This document shows, piece after piece, positions 1 to 7,342 of a stretch of DNA of 11,167 bases. The notes beneath the pieces were generated by a model. The model searched no databases. It was not told where the DNA came from and was given only the letters and a program-made list of their open reading frames with translations. The translations under genes were made by a program, and so were the position numbers. The stretch is taken from NCBI GenBank assembly GCA_028288645.1, contig JAQBNJ010000345.1, positions 1 through 11,167 of the forward strand, given 5' to 3'. Every line of letters starts with the position of its first letter. The first letter of the stretch is position 1. The stretch comes from Sediminibacterium sp. (GTDB taxonomy: Bacteria > Bacteroidota > Bacteroidia > Chitinophagales > Chitinophagaceae).

Positions 1-1423
1 TATTCCTTAAAAGCGCATTTACAAAAACAGCCGTATTGGGCCCGCCTACTTGAGTCCATGATCCTGTGCCTGATGCAGGAGCAACTGCATTCAAGGTAGC
101 AGAACTCACATTGCATAATACCTGGTCCGCTCCTGCATTTGATGTAGAAGGCAGAGCAGGAATCGTAACATTTGTTGAAGCAGTAGCCTTGCAGGTATGC
201 GAATCTGTAACTGTTAAAACATACATACCTGCATTCGCAGCCGTAGTAACGTTTGTTATCACGGGAGCGGCTGAAGTTGATGTGAATGATGGCCCGCTCC
301 ATGCATAGGTATATGGCGCCAATCCTCCCGCTGGCGTTGAACTCAATGAGAGATTAGATCCCGTACATACAGGGCTGTTGCTTCCCACACTCAACGAAGG
401 CAGTGCATATATGGTAAGCGTAACCGAATTGGAAGAAGTAACACAGGTTGCACTGGATAAACTTGCTACATCAGGTCCAACCAGCACACGGTAAACGGCG
501 CCATCAGTAGCCGTCGCATTGGAAATAGAATAGCTTGATGCCGAAGTTCCCGGTGTTCCGATATTGCTCCAGTTAACCCCGTTATCGGTACTTTTCTGCC
601 ATTGGTAGGCAGGAGTGCTGTAAGGGCTGTTAACAAGCGAACAATTGATAGAGGTAGAGCTACCCGAACAGATACTTGATGCTGTACTAAATGCAGCCGT
701 AGCTGTAGGTGCGCAGGCCGAAAACAGGATATCATCGATCGCGAGATCATTACCGCAATAAGAAGCCTGCCCTCCATAAAAATCCCTCATCTCCAGTATC
801 AATGAAGTGGTTCCCGCAGGGAGGGTGAACTGGAAACCATATTGCAGCCAGTTAGGTGCACCAACCCGGTCGGGAGTAAGCGGCAGATCGGTCGTTGTAT
901 AGGTTTGTAAAATAAACCCCGAAGTATTTTTTATATTGAAGGTTACTTTGGGTAATACTATCCCGGCTCCGCAAATGCCTACTGTATTTGATGTGGTGTT
1001 TGCATTTAAGAGCCATGCAGAGAAACTATACACAGATCCCGGGCAAAGATTGTCAACCTGTTTAGAAAAGAAAAGATCAACAGGGCCAGATGCCGGCCTT
1101 CCTGCATTAATGAGGTACATGTTCCCATTGGCATTACCCGTATGATCACCACCCACGGCCCAGTCATTCTTTAACGAATTCTGCACCAATGGTGTAACCA
1201 TATATTGTCCGTCGGCCAATGATGTGAGACCGTTGAAAGCGTAGTTGGTAGTAAAACCGGCTGGAGTGGTAGTCTTGGTTGTGGAAAATGCACTTGTTCC
1301 AAATGTTTCGCTAAACACAGGAACCAATGCACTGCTTGCGCATACTCCCTGTGCACCTGATCGCACACCGAGGCATATGCATATAAGCATTGGTAACAGA
1401 TATGTATACCTGTTGGCTTTCAT
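1..1423 (-). CDS. Large secreted Ig/PKD-repeat surface protein, N-terminal part (runs off left edge)
   Basis: The minus strand is open from an ATG at 1423-1421 to the window edge (474 codons, no stop), so this is the N-terminal part of a longer protein. Residues 1-24 form a signal peptide (MKANRYTYLLPMLICIC..., likely cut after SGA). Residues about 30-237 read as one beta-rich jelly-roll-like domain: FSETFGTS near the start, GDHTGNANGNMYLIN in the middle, and a closing NDLAIDDILFSAC. This layout is common at the N-terminus of Bacteroidota adhesin-like proteins. Ig-like repeats follow: one around 240-338 (YQWQKSTDNGVNWSNI, VYRVLVG), one around 340-425 (CTGSNLSLSS, PYTYAWSGP, GMYVLTVTD), and the start of another (SNAGADQVLC, GSWTQVGGP). 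Such proteins are usually exported by type IX secretion and end in a sorting domain, but the C-terminus is outside the window, so that is inference. A role in adhesion, gliding or polymer binding is plausible; the exact function is unknown. Confidence 0.85.
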   Translation of the reverse strand, partial: MKANRYTYLLPMLICICLGVRSGAQGVCASSALVPVFSETFGTSAFSTTKTTTPAGFTTNYAFNGLTSLADGQYMVTPLVQNSLKNDWAVGGDHTGNANGNMYLINAGRPASGPVDLFFSKQVDNLCPGSVYSFSAWLLNANTTSNTVGICGAGIVLPKVTFNIKNTSGFILQTYTTTDLPLTPDRVGAPNWLQYGFQFTLPAGTTSLILEMRDFYGGQASYCGNDLAIDDILFSACAPTATAAFSTASSICSGSSTSINCSLVNSPYSTPAYQWQKSTDNGVNWSNIGTPGTSASSYSISNATATDGAVYRVLVGPDVASLSSATCVTSSNSVTLTIYALPSLSVGSNSPVCTGSNLSLSSTPAGGLAPYTYAWSGPSFTSTSAAPVITNVTTAANAGMYVLTVTDSHTCKATASTNVTIPALPSTSNAGADQVLCNVSSATLNAVAPASGTGSWTQVGGPNTAVFVNALLRN

Positions 1424-1483
1424 AGGGGGACTGCTGGATTAAGCAGCTTTTGGTTTTGGATAATGGACAATTAAATATACGCG

Positions 1484-1515
1484 CAAACAAACATGCCGGA
1501 TGCCTGCGCAGCAAA
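1484..1515 (-). promoter_or_regulatory. Possible promoter of the minus-strand surface protein
   Basis: On the minus strand a TTTG (plus-strand positions 1512-1515) is followed after 20 nt by TTTGTTTG (1491-1484), a 7-of-8 match to the Bacteroidota -7 box TAnnTTTG. This would leave a leader of roughly 50-60 nt before the ATG at 1423. The match is modest and TTTG is frequent in this AT-rich gap, so this is only a candidate. I see nothing else recognisable in the 182-base divergent gap, and no clear promoter for the permease gene on the other strand. Confidence 0.25.
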
Positions 1516-1605
1516 ACTCAGTGTTAATACGGTTTTCAAGCGTTTATTCAACTGAAATTCTATGTCCCGTTTTATTTGCTTTCTTTGTAGTATTAATTAA
1601 AGTGC

Positions 1606-3933
1606 ATGTGGTATAAAGCAGGTAGGTTCATTTTAAAATATCGATTAGGTTTATTGCTCATATTATTGGCGGCAACGGGGTTCATGGGATGGAAGGCATC
1701 GCAGGTTCAGTTGAGTTACGATTTTACAAGGGCACTCCCCACCGATAATCCCAAATACCAGGATTACCAGGCCTTTCTGAAACGATTCGGAGGCGATGGC
1801 AATACCATGGTGATCGGACTCAACACAGAACATTATTTCACTATCGATTTTTTTAATAAAGTTGGGGAATTACATACCCAATTGAAAAAGATACCGGGGG
1901 TCACCGATATCCTGAGCATCCCGGAAGTAATGAACCTGCAGAATGATAGTGTCAATCACCGGTTACTTACCAAACGTATATTTCATTATCCGTACACCTC
2001 GCAGGCATCGCTCGACAGCGACCGGGCCGTTTTTGAAAACCTTCCCTTTTACCGCGATCTCTGCTACAACCCGCAAACGCATAGTTATATCATGGGCGTT
2101 ACAGTTGATAAAGACACCATCAACAGCAAGAGCCGCACACGATTAATTAATGATATACTGAAGGAAGTTGAAGTATTTGAAAAACAAACAAATCTTACCG
2201 TACACAACAGCGGCCTTCCTTTTATACGCACCACTATTGGTAACCGCATCAAAAACGAAATGAGCCGCTTCCTTATAGGTTCATTGGTGTTACTTGTAAT
2301 TACTTTACTTATTTTTTTCCGGTCGGTAAGCGCCACTTTTATGAGTTTGCTGGTGGTGAGCATGGGTGTTGTATGGAGCCTGGGTACTGTTGTTTTACTG
2401 GGATATAAGATCACACTTTTAACAGCACTCATACCACCATTGGTAGTGGTGATCGGGATCCCGAACTGCATTTATTTCTTAAACAAATACCACACAGCTT
2501 ACCGCGATGTACCTGATAAAGAAAAAGCATTGATCACTATGGTGGGCCGCATGGGAATCGTAACATTGTTCTGTAACATCGCCGCTGCCATTGGGTTTGC
2601 CGTGTTTGCATTAACACATAGCGACCTGTTGAAAGAATTTGGCGCAGTAGCCGGTATCAATATCATGGCGCTTTTCCTGATCTCCCTGGTATTTATTCCT
2701 GCCGTGCTCAGCTACCTGCCGCCGCCCAAGGAAAAACACACACGTTATCTCAATAATAAAATCCTGGAAAAATTATTATTGAAGATCGAGAAATGGGCCT
2801 TTCATCATGCGAAATGGGTATATGGAATTGCGGCGCTGGTGACAGTACTATCAGTGCTAGGAATTTTCCGGATAAAAAGCGAGGGATTCATTGTAGATGA
2901 TCTTCCAAAGAACGATAAGATCTATACCGATCTCAAATGGTTCGAAACCAATTTCGGCGGTGTGATGCCATTGGAAATTGAAGTCGATACCAAAAAGAAA
3001 AAAGGGCTCTTCCGTAATAGTAAACCCATTACGAAAATTGAAGAATTTTCTGCTTATATCGCGGCCAATCCCGCAACCGCCAAACCGCTTTCTTTTGTTG
3101 AGTTTTTGAAATTTGCCAGGCAATCTTATTTCGATGGCGACAGCATGAGTTATACCGTTCCAAATGAAGCGGATCTTGTTTTTATGGCGCCATATATCCA
3201 GGTAAAAGCAGATACAGCAGCAGCGAAAAAAGGTATCACCAGGTTGCTGAACAGTTTTATGGACAGCTCCCGGCAAATGGCAAGGATCAGTGTGAATATG
3301 AAGGATGTGGGTAGCGCGCAATTACCCATCCTGCTAAAAGATTTTGAACAGAAAGCGAATGAATTATTTGATACGGCTTCTTATCATGTAACCTTCACCG
3401 GCAGCAGTATCAGTTTTCTCGAAGGATCGGGTTTTATCATCAAAGGATTAAAAGAAAGTATTTTCTGGGCCTTCCTGCTGATCACCCTTTGCATGTTATA
3501 TCTTTTTCGTTCATTCAGAATACTTGTCTGTTCACTGATCCCGAACCTTATTCCTTTATTAGTAACCGCCGGTGTGATGGGATGGGTAGGCATAGCTTTA
3601 AAACCTTCTACTGTACTTATTTTCAGCGTGGCCCTGGGTATTGCCATTGATGTGACTATCCGGTTCCTGGTCAACTATAAACAGGAGTTACCGCATTATA
3701 ATAACCAGGTAGCGCAAACGCTGGTACAAACGATCCGCCATACGGGTATCAGCATCATTTATACATCGCTGGTCCTGATCGCCGGTTTTATAATTTTCTG
3801 CCTGAGCGATTTTGGGGGAACCAAGGCGCTGGGCTGGCTCACTTCGCTTACGCTCGTGGTGGGCACGATCACCAACCTGGTATTGCTGCCGGTACTGATC
3901 CTGAGTACTTCCGCCCGTAAAAAAGGGGCCTGA
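1606..3933 (+). CDS. RND-superfamily (MMPL-type) inner-membrane permease
   Basis: This 775-residue protein has the duplicated 6+6 transmembrane layout of RND/MMPL exporters. TM1 is about residues 13-30, then a periplasmic domain (31-217), TM2-TM6 (about 220-370), TM7 (402-421), a second periplasmic domain (422-615) and TM8-TM12 (about 617-767). Family-like motifs are GLPFIRTTIGNRIKNEM before TM2, its counterpart TGSSISFLEGSGF before TM8, and LGIAIDVTIRFLVNY in TM10. RND pumps use acidic residues in TM4 and/or TM10 for proton coupling. Here TM10 keeps one (D682), but the equivalent TM4 stretch reads IGIPNCIYFLNKYH, with P286-N287 and no acid. The length fits MMPL/HpnN-like lipid or hydrophobic-compound exporters better than the roughly 1000-residue AcrB type, and no adaptor or outer-membrane channel gene is adjacent, as is usual for MMPL proteins. 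The substrate is unknown. The gene stands alone, divergent from the adhesin-like gene. The start is the first ATG and gives a short cytoplasmic N-terminus directly before TM1. Confidence 0.9.
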   Translation: MWYKAGRFILKYRLGLLLILLAATGFMGWKASQVQLSYDFTRALPTDNPKYQDYQAFLKRFGGDGNTMVIGLNTEHYFTIDFFNKVGELHTQLKKIPGVTDILSIPEVMNLQNDSVNHRLLTKRIFHYPYTSQASLDSDRAVFENLPFYRDLCYNPQTHSYIMGVTVDKDTINSKSRTRLINDILKEVEVFEKQTNLTVHNSGLPFIRTTIGNRIKNEMSRFLIGSLVLLVITLLIFFRSVSATFMSLLVVSMGVVWSLGTVVLLGYKITLLTALIPPLVVVIGIPNCIYFLNKYHTAYRDVPDKEKALITMVGRMGIVTLFCNIAAAIGFAVFALTHSDLLKEFGAVAGINIMALFLISLVFIPAVLSYLPPPKEKHTRYLNNKILEKLLLKIEKWAFHHAKWVYGIAALVTVLSVLGIFRIKSEGFIVDDLPKNDKIYTDLKWFETNFGGVMPLEIEVDTKKKKGLFRNSKPITKIEEFSAYIAANPATAKPLSFVEFLKFARQSYFDGDSMSYTVPNEADLVFMAPYIQVKADTAAAKKGITRLLNSFMDSSRQMARISVNMKDVGSAQLPILLKDFEQKANELFDTASYHVTFTGSSISFLEGSGFIIKGLKESIFWAFLLITLCMLYLFRSFRILVCSLIPNLIPLLVTAGVMGWVGIALKPSTVLIFSVALGIAIDVTIRFLVNYKQELPHYNNQVAQTLVQTIRHTGISIIYTSLVLIAGFIIFCLSDFGGTKALGWLTSLTLVVGTITNLVLLPVLILSTSARKKGA

Positions 3934-3935
3934 GA

Positions 3936-4014
3936 AGCATCGATACTTTCAAAACATAAGTAAAACATAGAATATATTTTATTTAGATGTATGATATCGT
4001 CCTGTTTCGATGCT
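3936..4014. repeat. Imperfect long-range inverted repeat after the permease gene
   Basis: AGCATCGATAC (3936-3946) is complementary to GTTTCGATGCT (4004-4014) with one mismatch in 11, separated by 57 AT-rich bases. The right arm is followed by CGTTTTT. It starts 2 bases after the permease stop codon, so it may be a weak terminator or RNA structure with a large loop. This is not a canonical compact terminator. Most of the spacer is AT-rich and shows no gene. Confidence 0.4.
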
Positions 4015-4030
4015 CGTTTTTCAGTGTTCA

Positions 4031-4110
4031 GCCCATAAAAAGCCGCCCTCAGGGCCAGCCCGTCTCTCCTCAATTGTAATAAGATTGTAAAAAAATCGGG
4101 CCTTAGTGGC
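4031..4110. other. GC-rich block in the gap upstream of susC, no gene recognised
   Basis: Between the permease and susC the sequence is AT-rich except for a patch with several C/G runs (GCCGCCCTCAGGGCC at 4042-4056, CGGGCC at 4097-4102). Between these runs ATTGTAA occurs twice (4073-4079 and 4084-4090), 11 bases apart, about one helical turn. I recognise neither an RNA family nor a protein here. The minus strand is open for 138 codons across this patch and into the end of the permease gene, but it shows no domain, signal peptide or neighbour support. The patch could be a structured leader, a regulatory region or simply unconstrained sequence. Confidence 0.25.
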
Positions 4111-4148
4111 TGAAATTCATGTTTAAACCATGAATTTTCATGAATTTT
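4111..4148. repeat. Three-copy 10-bp motif upstream of susC (two direct, one inverted)
   Basis: CATGAATTTT occurs twice in perfect tandem (4129-4138 and 4139-4148). An inverted near-copy, GAAATTCATG, lies at 4112-4121, separated from the first by TTTAAAC. The inverted copy lacks one A relative to the exact complement, so the pair forms arms of 9 perfect bases (4113-4121 with 4129-4137), extendable through a one-base bulge. The block is about 100 bases before the susC start. A repeated, partly palindromic site in this position is what a dimeric transcription factor operator would look like; a hairpin in a leader RNA is the alternative. The repeat is directly visible, the function is inference. 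Confidence 0.6.
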
Positions 4149-4213
4149 ATTAAAAAGTGCAGCATAAATGAACATAACCCTGTCAATGAGTGTCGGGTTA
4201 AGCTTTCTTTAAC

Positions 4214-4249
4214 TAATTTGCAGCCCCGAAACGAAAAAAAATAAAAACT
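4214..4249 (+). promoter_or_regulatory. Candidate -7 box and A-rich translation initiation region of susC
   Basis: TAATTTG at 4214-4220 resembles the Bacteroidota -7 element but is one base shorter than TAnnTTTG, and no TTG-like -33 element sits at the expected distance. If used, it would give a short leader of about 25 nt. The 19 bases before the ATG are almost purely A with one C-G pair and few T, and there is no Shine-Dalgarno box. Such A-rich upstream regions are typical for well-translated Bacteroidota genes and support ATG 4250 as the start. Confidence 0.35.
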
Positions 4250-7200
4250 ATGAGAAAATTGTCAATGTTCTTCTGCACATTACTGATTTGTTTTCAGGTA
4301 ATGGCCCAGAATCGAACAATTACAGGTAAAGTGGTAGGAGAGGGTGGTCCGCTTGTAGGCGCTACCGTTCAGGTTACAGGTTTCCCGGCAAGAACGCTGA
4401 CCAATGCCGCCGGGGATTTTACGATCAGTGCACCGCCAACAGCAAAATCGCTAACTGTTTCTTATGTAGGATTTGATTCCCGCACAATTACTCTTGGTAA
4501 AGAGAACAGTTATGCTGTAAATATGAAGAGCAGTACCTCTAGTCTGGAGGATGTGGTTGTATCTACAGGTATCACCAAACAGAAAAAATCAGAATTTACA
4601 GGGGCCGGCTCAACAGTAACAGCCAAAGCGCTTGTCGATAAACCGGTCGGTTCTTTTGACCAATTGTTACAAGGCCAGGTACCGGGTCTTTTGGCCATTA
4701 CAGGTAGCGGCCAGCCGGGTCAGGCTACATCTATTATCATTCGTGGACAGGGTTCTATCATTGGTGGTAGTAATCCTCTTTATGTGATCGATGGTATTCC
4801 TGTGGAGGCAGCCGTTTTCCAGGGACTGAATCCGAACGATTTTGAAAGCCTTGACGTATTAAGAGATGCATCTGCAGCCTCTTTATATGGTTCCAGGGGT
4901 TCAGCAGGCGTGATCGTTGTTACCACCAAGAAAGGGGTAGCAGGAAAAGCAAAGCTGTCGTATAACGTACAATATGGTCAAAAAGCAAAACCTGATTTTG
5001 CTTTCAGGCCAATGACAACTGCAGAATTATTGCAGGCACAGGAAGATTATGGAAGACTGGCTGCCCCAAGTGGCGGTACAGCAAACATACCGGGCTGGTT
5101 CTATTCAAAGACTAACCCAAGGTATGCTACATTAGGAACAGCGGGCCAGGCAACAGCAGACAGGCTGTTGGATTCTATCCGCGGCATCAATACCAACTGG
5201 GCAGATTATATGTTCCGTAACGGAAATTTTACCAATCACCAGATCTCTCTTTCGGGTGGTACCGGCAGAACACGTATCTATTCCAGCCTTGAATATTATG
5301 GTGAAGAAGGTACTACGCCGAGAACTGATATGAAACGTGTGTCATTAAGAACAAATATTGACTATGCTGATGACAAATTCAGCTATTCGTTTCAATCAAG
5401 CCTTGCTTACGTAAAAAGAAATTTTCAACAGAGTACAACAACCAATAGTACCGGTAACCCTTTCCTTGCTGTTAACATACAGTCGCCGTATGCAAGGGTA
5501 TTTAAGCCCAATGGCGTTGATTATGCTACCGGAGTTGGTGCAAGCTTTACCGGTGCCAATCAACTGGATCTGACAAGATATGATGAGAACTATAATGATC
5601 AGTTGAAAGCGGTATTGGGCTTATCAGTTTCCTATAAAATTACTGAGGATATCACGGCCGCCGCAACTGTTGGTGGTGATTTCCGCGAAACACAAAATTC
5701 TGTATACGGAAGCAGGGTGGCTTTCTCAAGAACACCTGCCGCTACAGCAGATATCAGAACGTTGGCTGGATTTCAACAGGAATCCTCAGCACGTTATTTC
5801 CAGGCGGATATCCGTCCTTCTGTAAATTATAATAAAGTATTTGCACAAAGGCACAAACTGAATGTAGGTGTATACGGAGAATTGATCCAGCAATGGCAGA
5901 AAGGGTTTAACCTTACTGGTTATGGTATTGATCCAAGAACACCGAACACGCCCAGCGCTATTACGCAGGGTGATGCAGTTAACCAGTTGTTCTCAGCAGC
6001 AGGCGGTTCTAAAACACAAAACTCTACGGTTGGTGTCTTAGGTATTGCCACTTATTCTTTTGACAGTAAATATTCCCTGACGGGTTCTTACCGTTATGAC
6101 GGATCTTCCAAGCTGCCAACTGTAAACAGGTGGGCCCCTTTCTATTCTGTGGCTGCAAACTGGAATATTTCAAAAGAAAAATTTCTTGCCAACAGCAAGG
6201 TGGTTGATAATCTCCGCTTAAGGGCCAGCTATGGTAGTTCAGGTAACTCTGATAACTTTCCTTTCTCGGATTTTTATTACCTCGCAACTTATGCCGCATC
6301 GGGTAACTATTCAGGAATCACCACCCAAACGCCAACCAGCCTGGGTAACCCTGATCTGAAATGGGAAACTGTATACCAGGGAAATATCGGCCTGGATTTC
6401 TCTATGTTCCGTAACAGGTTGTATGGTAGTGTAGATGTTTACGACAAACGCACCAAAAACCTTTTCGTATTAAAAACACTGTCTGCCGAAGGTTCGGCCA
6501 TTGGTCTTACTTCACAGCAGATCAATGCAGGTACTTTGCAGAACAAGGGTGTCGAAGTTGATCTTGGTTATGACATCATCAAAGGAAGAGATTTTATATG
6601 GAGCGTAAATACCAAGTTTGCATATAATAAAAATACAATCCTTGATCTCGGCGGTGTGCCTGACTATGCATCAGGAACCGGAAAGATCAGTGCAGGGAAA
6701 CCATTGGGCGCACATTATGAAGTTAAATGGGCGGGTGTAGATCCAACAAATGGTTCCGCACTTTATTATGATCTGAACGGAAAACTGACCACAACTTACA
6801 GCACAAGCAATGCCGTGCAGGATTATGGAACATGGGAATCTCCCTGGAAAGGTGGATTTGGTTCAAGCGTGCATTATAAAGCCTTTGACCTGTCGATACT
6901 TTTCAGCTGGCAAACCGGTGGTTTCAAATATGATAACCTTGAATACTTTGTCGAGAATCCTATCGGCTTCCTGGCAGGTGGATACAACCAGTCATCGGAC
7001 CTGAACTTCTGGAAGAAAGCGGGTGATATCGCTACGACACCGAACCCGGCTATAGCAGGTACCAACTTCTCTTCGAAGTTGATCCACCCTTCAGATTTTC
7101 TGAGATTGAGAGATCTTACCTTATCCTATACCATGCCCGCAAGTGTTACATCTGGCACAAAATTCATTTCAAAAATGAGATTTTATGTTCAGGGCACTAA

Positions 7201-7318
7201 TTTAGCGATCTGGACAAAATGGAGAGGAATGGATCCTGAGGCCGGACCAACCAATATTAACCTGAGTGAGTTTCCGAATCCACGTGCTGTAACTGTTGGA
7301 TTAAATGTTACCTTCTAA
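4250..7318 (+). CDS. susC: SusC/RagA-family TonB-dependent outer-membrane receptor
   Basis: The 1022-residue protein has the full SusC architecture. A signal peptide covers residues 1-20 (cut after VMA-Q). A carboxypeptidase-regulatory-like beta-sandwich spans about 22-95 (ITGKVVGEGGPLVGATV, AGDFTI, LTVSYVGF). A TonB-box-like stretch LEDVVVSTG follows at 99-107, and the plug domain spans about 110-230 with the family hallmarks LYVIDGIPV (177-185) and RDASAASLYGSRGSAGVIVV (205-224). A 22-strand-type barrel domain fills the rest, ending in a terminal phenylalanine (VTVGLNVTF) as expected for BAM recognition. There is no N-terminal STN domain, so signalling to an anti-sigma factor is not indicated. 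Its role is TonB-driven import of an oligomer (glycan or peptide) delivered by the SusD partner encoded 24 bases downstream. The substrate cannot be deduced because no degradative enzyme is in the window. The gene is intact. The symbol is given at family level only. Confidence 0.95.
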   Translation: MRKLSMFFCTLLICFQVMAQNRTITGKVVGEGGPLVGATVQVTGFPARTLTNAAGDFTISAPPTAKSLTVSYVGFDSRTITLGKENSYAVNMKSSTSSLEDVVVSTGITKQKKSEFTGAGSTVTAKALVDKPVGSFDQLLQGQVPGLLAITGSGQPGQATSIIIRGQGSIIGGSNPLYVIDGIPVEAAVFQGLNPNDFESLDVLRDASAASLYGSRGSAGVIVVTTKKGVAGKAKLSYNVQYGQKAKPDFAFRPMTTAELLQAQEDYGRLAAPSGGTANIPGWFYSKTNPRYATLGTAGQATADRLLDSIRGINTNWADYMFRNGNFTNHQISLSGGTGRTRIYSSLEYYGEEGTTPRTDMKRVSLRTNIDYADDKFSYSFQSSLAYVKRNFQQSTTTNSTGNPFLAVNIQSPYARVFKPNGVDYATGVGASFTGANQLDLTRYDENYNDQLKAVLGLSVSYKITEDITAAATVGGDFRETQNSVYGSRVAFSRTPAATADIRTLAGFQQESSARYFQADIRPSVNYNKVFAQRHKLNVGVYGELIQQWQKGFNLTGYGIDPRTPNTPSAITQGDAVNQLFSAAGGSKTQNSTVGVLGIATYSFDSKYSLTGSYRYDGSSKLPTVNRWAPFYSVAANWNISKEKFLANSKVVDNLRLRASYGSSGNSDNFPFSDFYYLATYAASGNYSGITTQTPTSLGNPDLKWETVYQGNIGLDFSMFRNRLYGSVDVYDKRTKNLFVLKTLSAEGSAIGLTSQQINAGTLQNKGVEVDLGYDIIKGRDFIWSVNTKFAYNKNTILDLGGVPDYASGTGKISAGKPLGAHYEVKWAGVDPTNGSALYYDLNGKLTTTYSTSNAVQDYGTWESPWKGGFGSSVHYKAFDLSILFSWQTGGFKYDNLEYFVENPIGFLAGGYNQSSDLNFWKKAGDIATTPNPAIAGTNFSSKLIHPSDFLRLRDLTLSYTMPASVTSGTKFISKMRFYVQGTNLAIWTKWRGMDPEAGPTNINLSEFPNPRAVTVGLNVTF

Positions 7319-7342
7319 ATCATTAATTGAAAAATTATTACG

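Noticed and set aside
466..777. 103-codon minus-strand frame within the surface-protein region
   Set aside because: It is in a different reading frame from the continuous 474-codon frame that carries the signal peptide and Ig-like repeats.
936..1145. Short plus-strand frames over the surface-protein gene (also 66-308 and 1245-1442)
   Set aside because: They are opposite to a domain-bearing gene and lack any start-region or protein evidence.
2085..2471. 128-codon antisense frame inside the permease gene
   Set aside because: Fully contained in the permease; no independent evidence of coding.
2857..3321. 154-codon antisense frame inside the permease gene
   Set aside because: Lies entirely within a well-supported membrane protein gene; composition (many Phe, His, Ile) is what antisense reading of that gene would give.
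4121..4128. GTTTAAAC octamer palindrome as an independent regulatory site
   Set aside because: It is largely the loop of the larger inverted repeat and short AT-rich palindromes arise easily by chance; treated as part of that block.
3759..4175. 138-codon open frame on the minus strand overlapping the permease end and the gap
   Set aside because: About 175 bases of it are antisense to the permease coding region, it has no signal peptide or recognisable motif, and its start lies in the repeat-containing upstream region of susC. Kept only as an alternative explanation of the gap.
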